This document shows positions 54,430-62,878 of a stretch of DNA of 64,000 bases, piece by piece. Position numbers and translations under genes: made by a program. Each line of letters starts with the position of its first letter. Within the stretch, counting starts at the first letter, position 1. The notes under the pieces were generated by a model that saw only the letters and a list, made by a program, of their open reading frames with translations, was not told where the DNA came from and searched no databases. The DNA comes from CALBJU01 sp965247125 (GTDB lineage: Bacteria; Bacteroidota; Rhodothermia; Rhodothermales; UBA10348): NCBI GenBank assembly GCA_965247125.1, contig CBDFGO010000002.1, positions 1,054,001 to 1,118,000 of the forward strand, given 5' to 3'.

Positions 54430-57321
54430 ATGATTGGCCAGACAATAGCTCAGTATCACATTATTTCCGAGCTCGGAAGAGGCGGAATGGGCGTCGTTTA
54501 TCGCGCGATGGATACAGAACTCAAGCGCGACGTGGCCCTCAAAGTTATGTCTGCTCTTGAGCTGGCATCTGACGAAGCAAAAGCAAGATTTCGACAGGAG
54601 GCTCAAGCCGCCACTCAGCTCAATAATCCCAACGTCGCCACCATCTATCAGATCGGCGAGGATGCAGGTAAGCTTTTCATCGCGATGGAGTATATCGAAG
54701 GAAAAACACTCGAAGAACTGATTGGAAGCGATCTATCACCAGACAACGCCCTGAGATTGGGCGCTCAACTGGCCGACGGTCTTGCTGCCGCCCACGCCCG
54801 CAACATCGTGCACCGGGATATCAAGCCTGCCAACGTGATGGTGGATTCGAGCGGGCGCCTGAAGATTCTTGATTTCGGGCTCGCAAAAATGGATGCCAGT
54901 CCCAACCTGACGGTTGAAGGGGTTACCGTGGGGACTTACGCATACATGAGCCCCGAGCAGATTCGGGGTGAAGAAGCAGGCGTGGCTTCTGATATGTGGT
55001 CCTTCGGAGTACTGTTGCACGAAATGCTGGCCGGAGAACGTCCATTCAGCGCGGCCTACGACGCGGCACTGTCGTTCCAGATTCTGAATGAAGACCCAGC
55101 AGAGCTCGACGATTTGGTTCCTAAGGAAGTACGCGCGGGCGTTTCGGCCCTTTTGACGAAAGATGCTTCGCTCCGACTGCTGGATGCGAGAGAGTTTTTG
55201 GCTGAACATGCTCCCTCGGGCTCGTTTTCAACGGTTTCGAGACCCGCCGCGCCCTCTTCAGGGACTCCTGCGTGGCAGAAGCCCGCTATGATTGGTATTG
55301 GAGTAGTAATCGTCGCGCTTCTGGCGTGGGTGCTCCTGCCGGGAGGCTCCGACACCCCCCCACAACAGGACGGAATCGCCGTTTTTCCGTTCAACGTGTC
55401 AGGCAGTGAAGAGCTTGTCGATTTTGGTGATGGGTTCGCCCGCCTGCTTACGGACCGACTCGACGAATCTGGAGCGGTTCGAACGGTTGAATACAATGGG
55501 TTGAAAGGTCTGGTCGATCGTCGCGGGGGTCTCGTGGCAACACCCGAAGACGCACGAGCGCTGGCCTCAGAATTCAATTCGGAGGGATACGTGTTTGGAA
55601 ATGTGTTGGAGGTGCCGGGTTCCATCGTTATCAGCGCCTCGCTTTTTGGTGCAGGAGGGAACGAGGATGCGACGGCTCAGATAACCATTTCCGAGGAATC
55701 CGAAATCTTGCAAGCCGTGGATGATCTGGGGCGACAGCTTCTGGCAAGCAAGTATGGCGAGTCGGGAGATGAACTAACTCGCGCCGCGGTTCTAACCACC
55801 AAATCCTATCCTGCGCTGAAGCTGTACCTGCGCGGCATGGATCATCTACGGTCGACCGATTTTCACGAGGCCTATACGAGCTTTCAGGAAGCTACCGAGA
55901 TTGACTCAACGTTTGCGATGGCCTGGTACGGCATGGGTCGCACCTCTGAGTGGGGTAACAATCCACGTGATCCAGAACACAAATCGTATAATCGTGCTCT
56001 TACTTTCAGCGACAGACTACCCCTGCGTCTTCGAGATCGCATCGATGCCCTAAAAGCATTTAGAGATGCCGATGCAGAAGAGGCGTTGCGTTTATTCGGG
56101 CGAGCCACAACGGCCTATCCCGATGACGCGGACGCGTGGGCCTTACGGGGTGATGTGGCCTACCACTTTAACAGGCTGCTGGGAAGGCCAATGAGCGAGG
56201 CCGTTGAGTACATGCAGCGGGCCATCGAGATCGATCCTGGAAATCAGGAAATGAACAGCCATCTTAGAGGAATTCTGCTGGACATGGGAGATGTGGAAGG
56301 ATTCGCCCTTCTGTCTCAAAAACCCTTTGATGCACCAGCATGGACCGAGTGGATTCCCGCATTGTTAACGGATTCTCTCGGCATGCAGAGTCCAGCGTTT
56401 GATTCGCTCAGCAATTCCGATCAGTGGTTTTTTATGCCATTATTTGCACATCTATTTTTTTTAGAGGACCCCTGGTTGGCAGAGTCATCCATTGAAGCGC
56501 TATCTCCAGATAAACGTGCTCTTATGGGTCCGGCCTCTTCGCTGATTCAGGTAACCACAGGACGAGTACGAAGGGCGTGGGAAGGATGGGGTCCTGTGCT
56601 GCAGGATAATCCAGAGATCCCACTGCTAACTCTTGCGTTGTCCCCTTCGCTCTATGAGCCCCATCAGGACGTTCTGGACGAGGCCTGGAAAGACTATTTG
56701 GCTCCTGCGCTAGCGAGAGGAATTGAAGCCGAGACTGAAGAACGAAAACAAGGATTGTTATATCACACCGGTGTGCTCGCCTTGATGCGCCAAGATGATG
56801 ACGCGGTCGATGATGTGATTAGCCGGCTACAGTCCGATACGACAGTTGTGGCCACCACCCTGGTGAATCTTCTTCAGTCTCGGCGGAGCCTCTATGAAGG
56901 CCGTTTTCAGGAAGCTTTGCGTCTTGCTGACTCCGCTTTTTTTAATGCTGCCATGCGCTTTCGGGATCAGGCGGCGGGCTTCTCGTGGCCGTTCCAGGCC
57001 CGTTGGCTACGAACGGAGGCACTTTTTCGACTTGGTGAGTATAGCCGAGTTATCCGGTGGATTGACGCACTGGGGGACGGAGGTTTGTCAGGTGATGACG
57101 GTACAGATGGCCAACTGATGTCCATGAAATGGGCCGCCTCAGCGTTTATGCGGGGAAAATCCAACATGGCCCTTCAGCGCTACGACGAAGCCGAAAAAGA
57201 CTTCGCGCGGTTCATCTATCTGTTCCGCGAGGCCGACGAAGAGTATCAGCACCTGGTCGGAGATGCGCGCGAAGAATTGGACCGTATAGCAGAGATAAGA
57301 ACGCGGGAGCCATCTTCCTGA
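54430..57321 (+). CDS. receptor-like serine/threonine kinase with TolB-like and TPR extracellular part
   Basis: A 963-residue membrane protein. Kinase domain at about 8-265 of the Hanks/PknB type: GRGGMGVV P-loop, VALKVM Lys, HRDIKPANV catalytic loop, DFGLAK and SPEQIRG. A juxtamembrane Ser/Pro region is followed by one helix (about 286-304). Outside lies a TolB/adenylate-cyclase-like domain (about 315-450, GIAVFPFNVSGSEELVDFGDGFARLL) and about ten helical TPR repeats (about 465-955). This type is abundant in Rhodothermota, Acidobacteria and Planctomycetes. Ligand and targets are unknown. No phosphatase is adjacent. Confidence 0.93.
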   Translation: MIGQTIAQYHIISELGRGGMGVVYRAMDTELKRDVALKVMSALELASDEAKARFRQEAQAATQLNNPNVATIYQIGEDAGKLFIAMEYIEGKTLEELIGSDLSPDNALRLGAQLADGLAAAHARNIVHRDIKPANVMVDSSGRLKILDFGLAKMDASPNLTVEGVTVGTYAYMSPEQIRGEEAGVASDMWSFGVLLHEMLAGERPFSAAYDAALSFQILNEDPAELDDLVPKEVRAGVSALLTKDASLRLLDAREFLAEHAPSGSFSTVSRPAAPSSGTPAWQKPAMIGIGVVIVALLAWVLLPGGSDTPPQQDGIAVFPFNVSGSEELVDFGDGFARLLTDRLDESGAVRTVEYNGLKGLVDRRGGLVATPEDARALASEFNSEGYVFGNVLEVPGSIVISASLFGAGGNEDATAQITISEESEILQAVDDLGRQLLASKYGESGDELTRAAVLTTKSYPALKLYLRGMDHLRSTDFHEAYTSFQEATEIDSTFAMAWYGMGRTSEWGNNPRDPEHKSYNRALTFSDRLPLRLRDRIDALKAFRDADAEEALRLFGRATTAYPDDADAWALRGDVAYHFNRLLGRPMSEAVEYMQRAIEIDPGNQEMNSHLRGILLDMGDVEGFALLSQKPFDAPAWTEWIPALLTDSLGMQSPAFDSLSNSDQWFFMPLFAHLFFLEDPWLAESSIEALSPDKRALMGPASSLIQVTTGRVRRAWEGWGPVLQDNPEIPLLTLALSPSLYEPHQDVLDEAWKDYLAPALARGIEAETEERKQGLLYHTGVLALMRQDDDAVDDVISRLQSDTTVVATTLVNLLQSRRSLYEGRFQEALRLADSAFFNAAMRFRDQAAGFSWPFQARWLRTEALFRLGEYSRVIRWIDALGDGGLSGDDGTDGQLMSMKWAASAFMRGKSNMALQRYDEAEKDFARFIYLFREADEEYQHLVGDAREELDRIAEIRTREPSS

Positions 57322-57342
57322 CGACTCCCCGCCGACTATTCG

Positions 57343-58518
57343 TTATTTCAGCAACGTCATGATCCTGCTCTCGACGTGTGTGCCAAGGCTGAGCCGGTAA
57401 AGGTATGCACCACCAGGAAGATTGTCGGCTTCGAACTGCACACTGTGCTCGCCTGCGGGCATCACGCCGTCAACCAACATGGCAACTTCACGTCCCATCA
57501 TATCGAATACCGAGAGCCGAACCTGCTGCGAGGTATCGATATCGAATTGAATATTCGTGCTCGGATTGAAAGGGTTCGGATAGTTCTGATCCAATGTCAT
57601 GGATGAAGGAAGTTCATCGCTCCCTTCGGAGTCGGTGGCCTGGCCAAGCGTAATGACGCGCAGAAAGTTTTTCGCTCCAATCGAGTGTATGTAGAGTTTC
57701 GTGCCGTCGGGAGAAACGGTAATTCCGTTTGGCTGAGTGAACTGTGCCGAAGAAGCGTCCCCATCGACATCTCCCTGATCCCCCGTTCCGCTGAAGACGG
57801 AGATCGCCCCGGTCAGCGATATCCGCATGATCTGATGGTGGCCGATATCAGTCGCATAGAGCGCCCCCCCTGCAAACACCATGTGCCCGATGGTGAACGT
57901 GTTTACCTGGGCAGGCACATTAGCCAGGAAAGTCACTTCTCCCGCAGGAGTGATTTTATTGATGCGCGTGTCGTACAGATTGGCGGAGTAGAGATTCCCC
58001 TCGTCGTCGAACGCGATGCCCACCGGCCGATCAACACCCCGACCAATCACGAAATTTGTGGCGACTCCCGCCGGGGTGACCCTGCTGATTCCGCCCGTAC
58101 CGCTTGGAGGTGCGTGGCCCACATACAAGTTTCCGTCTGGTCCAAAAGCCAGGCCCGTCGGATAGGGATCGACACCGGCAAATAGCTCTAAGCCTCCTTC
58201 CTCATCCAGGCGAAAGATCTTTCGGTCGTTCCAGGTAGAGACGTACAGATTTTCATCCGCATCCATGGCCATGTGAATGGGGCCGTCAAGACCGGTAGCA
58301 AAACTCGAGACGTTTCCCTCGGGCGAAATTTCATATATATCGGTCTTATTCCAGCCCCCGGCGGCATAAATGGTACCGTCTGGTGCGGCAAAGAGGCCGT
58401 CTGCGGTCAGAAACTGCGAGAGAGGAAGGGAGGAGACGGTCTGTGCGGTTGCGGCGGGTCCAACAAGTCCAGAAAGTCCCAAAAGTCCGACCAGAAGAAG
58501 CGGTAACGTCTGTTTCAT
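57343..58518 (-). CDS. T9SS-exported NHL/SMP-30-like propeller protein
   Basis: A 391-residue protein: signal peptide (KQTLPLLLVGLLGLSGLVGPAATAQ), a six-bladed NHL/SMP-30 beta-propeller (about 30-300; repeated GLAFGPDGNLYVG-type strands, IAFDDEGNLY, ITVSPDGTKLYI) and a C-terminal T9SS sorting domain (about 310-391, LDQNYPNPFNPSTNIQFDI). It is predicted to sit on the cell surface. No catalytic residues for lactonase activity are certain. It converges with the kinase gene (21 bases between). Confidence 0.88.
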   Translation of the reverse strand: MKQTLPLLLVGLLGLSGLVGPAATAQTVSSLPLSQFLTADGLFAAPDGTIYAAGGWNKTDIYEISPEGNVSSFATGLDGPIHMAMDADENLYVSTWNDRKIFRLDEEGGLELFAGVDPYPTGLAFGPDGNLYVGHAPPSGTGGISRVTPAGVATNFVIGRGVDRPVGIAFDDEGNLYSANLYDTRINKITPAGEVTFLANVPAQVNTFTIGHMVFAGGALYATDIGHHQIMRISLTGAISVFSGTGDQGDVDGDASSAQFTQPNGITVSPDGTKLYIHSIGAKNFLRVITLGQATDSEGSDELPSSMTLDQNYPNPFNPSTNIQFDIDTSQQVRLSVFDMMGREVAMLVDGVMPAGEHSVQFEADNLPGGAYLYRLSLGTHVESRIMTLLK

Positions 58519-58643
58519 TATTTGCGCTGGGTTGCGATGATTTAAGCAGCGCCGAATGTAGATCGAACCTAATTTACCGCCCGCTTTTTGTCAGTGAACG
58601 GCTCTCAGTCAAGTGGGAACGGCGTGATTGGCCGTCAGAACCG

Positions 58644-60038
58644 CTACAGATGATCCGGCGGTGGGATCGGCTCCATCTCGCCTTTTGCCAACCGATCCTG
58701 ATACTGGCTCCAGTTCATCGACGGAATGGATGATTCTCTCTCGACCATCGTGATGCATTCGTCGGCGGGACAGACCAGGGAGCAGAGATTGCAACCGACG
58801 CAGGTGTCTTCTTTGATCTCGTATCTGTTGAGATATCCATCCCCGGCGCCGGCAATAAACGTTTTCCCAGCGCTGAGGGTCACTGCAGCGGCAGAACCCT
58901 TCGAGGGGTAGTCATCTTCGGCAATTTGGGTCTGGGATATCGACTGATGGGCCCCGTCTTCGCACGCGATGAAGCACAGGCCGCAGTGGATGCACTTCGA
59001 CTGATCGATTTCGGCGACGACTTTGTAGCCCAGGTCAAGCTCATTCCAGTCCCCTACTGAAGAAACGGTGTGCCCGATAAAGTCATCCAGTTGGGAGAAA
59101 TTCTTGCTCATCATCCAATTTTCGAGACCCGATATGAGGTGTTCGACGATCCGGAATCCGTAGTGCATCACCGCCGTGCAAACCTGCACATTGCCGGCGC
59201 CCAGAAGCATGAATTCGATCGTATCCTGCCAGGCCTGAATACCTCCAATTCCAGAGATCGGGATTCCGAATTTCGGGTCGGAGGCGAGCTTTTGGACCAT
59301 ATTCAAGGCGATCGGTTTTACCGCCGGTCCGCAATATCCCCCATGTGATCCTTTTCCTGCCACGTTTGGAAGTGGGTTCAGGGTCTCCAGGTCCACACCG
59401 ATGATCGAATTGATGGTGTTGATCAGCGAAACGCCGTCTGCTCCACCGGCCACTGCGGCACGCCCAACGTGCGTAATGTCCGTGACATTGGGCGTAAGCT
59501 TTACCAGAACGGGCGTCTGGGCGACCTCTTTTACCCATGCGGTGACCATTTCGGTGTATTCGGGTACCTGACCGACGGCCGCGCCCATTCCGCGTTCGCT
59601 CATTCCGTGGGGACAGCCGAAATTGAGTTCCAGGCCGTCGCAACCCGTGTCTTCTGTGCGCTTTACAATATCGTGCCAGGCTTCTCGGGTTGATTCAACC
59701 ATGAGCGAGACGATGACCGCATGATTTGGAAAATCGCGTTTAACCTGCCGGATTTCCTTGAGATTGGTCTCCAAGGTACGATCGGTGATGAGCTCTATAT
59801 TGTTGAGGCCCACTAATTTACGGCCATCATGATTCAATCCTCCATATCGGGACGACACGTTGACGATGGGTTCGTGTCCAAGCGTTTTCCACACCGCCCC
59901 GCCCCAACCTGCTTCAAAAGCACGGGCAACCTGATACGCCGAGTTTGTCGGCGGAGCACTGGCCAACCAGAACGGATTGGGGCTGCGAATGTCAGCGAGA
60001 TTTGACCTCAGATCAGGCTTTTTCGAGTTGTTTGTCAT
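58644..60038 (-). CDS. preA: NAD-dependent dihydropyrimidine dehydrogenase subunit PreA
   Basis: A 464-residue FMN and Fe-S protein that reduces uracil and thymine to the 5,6-dihydro forms, the first step of the reductive pathway. The FMN-binding TIM barrel (about 10-310; NFGCPHGMSERGMGAAVGQ near 140 with the catalytic Cys, then LVKLTPNVTD) is followed by a two-cluster ferredoxin domain (about 345-430; CIHCGLCFIAC and CVGCNLCSLVCPADEC). Its ATG overlaps the preT stop (ATGA, 60035-60038), so the two subunits are translationally coupled. It is last in the operon. Confidence 0.95.
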   Translation of the reverse strand: MTNNSKKPDLRSNLADIRSPNPFWLASAPPTNSAYQVARAFEAGWGGAVWKTLGHEPIVNVSSRYGGLNHDGRKLVGLNNIELITDRTLETNLKEIRQVKRDFPNHAVIVSLMVESTREAWHDIVKRTEDTGCDGLELNFGCPHGMSERGMGAAVGQVPEYTEMVTAWVKEVAQTPVLVKLTPNVTDITHVGRAAVAGGADGVSLINTINSIIGVDLETLNPLPNVAGKGSHGGYCGPAVKPIALNMVQKLASDPKFGIPISGIGGIQAWQDTIEFMLLGAGNVQVCTAVMHYGFRIVEHLISGLENWMMSKNFSQLDDFIGHTVSSVGDWNELDLGYKVVAEIDQSKCIHCGLCFIACEDGAHQSISQTQIAEDDYPSKGSAAAVTLSAGKTFIAGAGDGYLNRYEIKEDTCVGCNLCSLVCPADECITMVERESSIPSMNWSQYQDRLAKGEMEPIPPPDHL

Positions 60039-61372
60039 GAGTCTTTCCTCAGGAACGCGTCGATTCCGTGCGCTGCTACCTTTCCATCCTGAACGGCATC
60101 AACTATTTCTGCTCCTTTGTGCGTGCAGTCGCCGCCCAGGAAAAGGCCAGGAATGCCCGACTCACGCGTGTCCGGGTCGATGATCAACTGGCCATCCTCA
60201 GAACGCATGCCTTGGGCGGCGCCCATGAAGTCGAGCACCGGCGTCTGTCCCAACGCCTTGATGGCCATGTCGCATGGAATGATGAAGTCTGATCGTTCTA
60301 CCCGCTCAAGGCGGGCGCCTCTTCCCTCTCCGACCGCGTGAACCCGGCACATTTTTACCCCCGTAAGCGCACCGTTTTCTTCGAGAAACTCAACGGGCTG
60401 AACCAGCCAGCGAAACTCCACACCATCAGCCTTCGCGAGTTCATATTCGTAGGCGAAGGCCGACATTTCTTTGTCGGTCCTGCGGTATGCGATCGTGACT
60501 TTATCCGCTCCCAGTCGGGCCGCCTGCGTAGCCACGTCGATAGCCGTATTGCCGGCGCCGAGTACGATCACGTTTTGCCCGACCTGGCATTCACTGAGGG
60601 GCCCAGTGTGAGACTGAAAAATGAAATCCAGCGACTCGACGACGCCCTCGATATCCTCTCCCGGAATGCCGAGACGAGCGGTGGCTCCGAGTCCGACCGC
60701 CAGAAACACTGCATCATAATCACTTCGCAGCCTCGCGAGCCCCTCTCCATCGATGCGCTCGCCAAGCCGTACTTCGACACCCATATCCAGAATGGGCTGA
60801 ATTTCGCTCAGCGAAAACTCGGTCGTGATCTTGTAGGCCGCGATGCCCAGAGTATTCAGACCGCCAAGAATATCGCGAGCCTCGAAGACGGTCACTGCGT
60901 GGCCCAGCCGTCGAAGTGAGTTGGCGCACGAGAGCCCAGCCGGACCTGCTCCAATGACGGCGACAGATTTTCCGGTGTCGGCGCCCGGCTCGAAAAAACG
61001 CAATCCCTTGTCAGCAGCGAAGTCTGTGCCGTAGCGCTGTAGCCGTCCAATCTGGACGGGGCTTTTCAAGAGCGTGCGGTCCACGCACGCCCCCTCACAC
61101 AGTACTTCGGTGGGACACGCACGCGCGCAGGATCCACCGAAAATGTTCTCATCGAGAATGGTTTCGGCCGCGCCTCCTGGATTGTCGTGCAGGATCTGCC
61201 GGATAAATCGCGGCACGTCGATGCCTGTCGGGCAGGCACGTGTACACGGAGCATCATAGCAGAAAAGACATCGGGACGCATCCGTCACCGCTTCGTCCCG
61301 CGAAAAAGCAGGATGAAGATCTGCAAAGTTTTCGGCCAACAGTTCGGCCGACAAATGTGTCTTATCAATCAT
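60035..61372 (-). CDS. preT: NAD-dependent dihydropyrimidine dehydrogenase subunit PreT
   Basis: A 445-residue flavoprotein of the GltD/PreT type that passes electrons from NAD(P)H to PreA. Fe-S ligands lie at about 35-95 (CLFCYDAPCTRACPTG, CARACPTEVLCEGAC), the FAD Rossmann motif GAGPAGLSCANSLRRLG near 145 and the NAD motif LGAGNTAIDVATQA near 275. It is 33 bases after mmsA and overlaps preA by 4 bases. Together with hydantoinase and MmsA it points to uracil/thymine breakdown. Confidence 0.95.
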   Translation of the reverse strand: MIDKTHLSAELLAENFADLHPAFSRDEAVTDASRCLFCYDAPCTRACPTGIDVPRFIRQILHDNPGGAAETILDENIFGGSCARACPTEVLCEGACVDRTLLKSPVQIGRLQRYGTDFAADKGLRFFEPGADTGKSVAVIGAGPAGLSCANSLRRLGHAVTVFEARDILGGLNTLGIAAYKITTEFSLSEIQPILDMGVEVRLGERIDGEGLARLRSDYDAVFLAVGLGATARLGIPGEDIEGVVESLDFIFQSHTGPLSECQVGQNVIVLGAGNTAIDVATQAARLGADKVTIAYRRTDKEMSAFAYEYELAKADGVEFRWLVQPVEFLEENGALTGVKMCRVHAVGEGRGARLERVERSDFIIPCDMAIKALGQTPVLDFMGAAQGMRSEDGQLIIDPDTRESGIPGLFLGGDCTHKGAEIVDAVQDGKVAAHGIDAFLRKDS

Positions 61373-61405
61373 ATGCTCATTTCAAGCAAGGCGGGAGGCC
61401 AATAG

Positions 61406-62878
61406 TCAACTCATCCAGTTGCTGCGGTGCTGATACGACCATTTGGTCGTGATTTTCTTGGTTTTCGTCCAGAAATCAATCGCGGTTGGACCTGTAATGT
61501 CACCGCCTCCGAAAGCGCTGTCATTCCATCCACCAAAAGCGAAGGGCTCACGCGGGACAGGAACTCCGATATTGACCCCGACCATCCCTGCGCTGGCGTG
61601 ATCGGCGAAGTACTGAGCCGTTCCGCCCGAGGACGTGTATACCGCCGCCGCATTGCCGTACGGATTCGCATTTTCAATCTCGAGGGCTTCAGCCAATGTC
61701 TTGCATCGAATTACTGTTAACGTCGGGCCGAAAATTTCTTCGCACGAAGCTTCGTGATCTGGCGAGGCGTGGTCGATAATACTGGCACCCAGATAATGAC
61801 CACCCGCCGGAGCATGCTCAAGGGATGCTTTTCTTCCGTCGAGCGCCAGCACCGCTCCCCCTGCTTCCGCACGCTCAAGGTATCCGGTTATTCGGCTATG
61901 GGCGACTTCGCTGATGATGGCTCCCATATCGCGCCCGACGACTATAGCCTCCATCTTCTGTTTGATCAAATCCAAGATGTGGTCGCAATCCCCAACAGCC
62001 AGAAGGACGCTAGCTGCCATGCACCGCTGGCCGGCGCACCCTGCCACGGAGGCAACTACGTTAGTGGCCGTCATTTCGGGATTGGCATCCGGGACAACCA
62101 CGAGATGATTTTTCGCGCCTCCGAGCGCCCGAACTCTTTTCCCGAGGGCTGTGCTGCGTTCATAAACGAGGCGGGCTACCCGCGTCGAGCCGACAAATCC
62201 GATGGCGGAGATTCCGGGATGATCACACATCGCCTCGACGATTTCCCGATCGCCGTTGACGACAGAAAACAGTCCGGCCGGCAAACCCGATTCCTCCAGA
62301 AGGCGCGCGATTTCGAGCGCACTCAAGGGCGTCTGCTCCGATGGCTTCAGTACGACAGCATTCCCGAGGCCAAGCGACATCGGAATCATCCAGAGCGGCA
62401 CCATGAACGGAAAATTGAAGGGCGTGATCGCTGCGGTCACGCCTACTGGGACACGTACCGTCCGGCATTCTACCCCCCGACTCACTTCCATGATTTCTCC
62501 TGTCGCAATCTGTGGGAGACTCACCGCGAATTCGAGACACTCTACCGCTCTCATCACGCTTCCGAGAGATTCCGCGTGTGTTTTACCGTTTTCCTTCGTA
62601 ACCACATCGGCCAGATGATCCTTTTCGGCTTCTACCAGGGTTTTCATCTGATAGAGGATCTGCACGCGATCTTTCATGGGCATCTTCGCCCATTCGATCT
62701 GTGCTTTGCTCGCCGCGTCGACCGCGGCATCGAGCTCGGAGGCTCCAGAAAGAGGTACATCCGCAATAAGTTCTCCCGTGTTCGGTTCCAGCACGGGAAG
62801 GGTCCTCGAGGTCGGGCTCTGAACCCGCTCACCGCCGATAAAATTCGGTAGCAAGGTAGTCGTCAGTATTTCGCTCAT
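61406..62878 (-). CDS. mmsA: CoA-acylating methylmalonate-semialdehyde dehydrogenase
   Basis: A 490-residue aldehyde dehydrogenase of the MmsA/IolA type, which turns (methyl)malonate semialdehyde, CoA and NAD into propionyl- or acetyl-CoA, CO2 and NADH. NFPFMVPLWMIPMSL near 155, GSTRVARLVYERSTALGKRVRALGG near 230 and the catalytic Cys in GCAGQRCMAAS (C286) are distinctive. Its ATG overlaps the hydantoinase stop (TAATG at 62878-62880 on the minus strand), so it follows the dihydropyrimidinase directly. It would finish the pathway from thymine or uracil after transamination of beta-alanine or its methyl analogue. Confidence 0.93.
   Translation of the reverse strand: MSEILTTTLLPNFIGGERVQSPTSRTLPVLEPNTGELIADVPLSGASELDAAVDAASKAQIEWAKMPMKDRVQILYQMKTLVEAEKDHLADVVTKENGKTHAESLGSVMRAVECLEFAVSLPQIATGEIMEVSRGVECRTVRVPVGVTAAITPFNFPFMVPLWMIPMSLGLGNAVVLKPSEQTPLSALEIARLLEESGLPAGLFSVVNGDREIVEAMCDHPGISAIGFVGSTRVARLVYERSTALGKRVRALGGAKNHLVVVPDANPEMTATNVVASVAGCAGQRCMAASVLLAVGDCDHILDLIKQKMEAIVVGRDMGAIISEVAHSRITGYLERAEAGGAVLALDGRKASLEHAPAGGHYLGASIIDHASPDHEASCEEIFGPTLTVIRCKTLAEALEIENANPYGNAAAVYTSSGGTAQYFADHASAGMVGVNIGVPVPREPFAFGGWNDSAFGGGDITGPTAIDFWTKTKKITTKWSYQHRSNWMS

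Noticed and set aside
57343..58518. Gluconolactonase function for the NHL/SMP-30-like protein
   Set aside because: Only the propeller pattern is visible; metal-binding residues could not be confirmed, so no enzymatic function is assigned.
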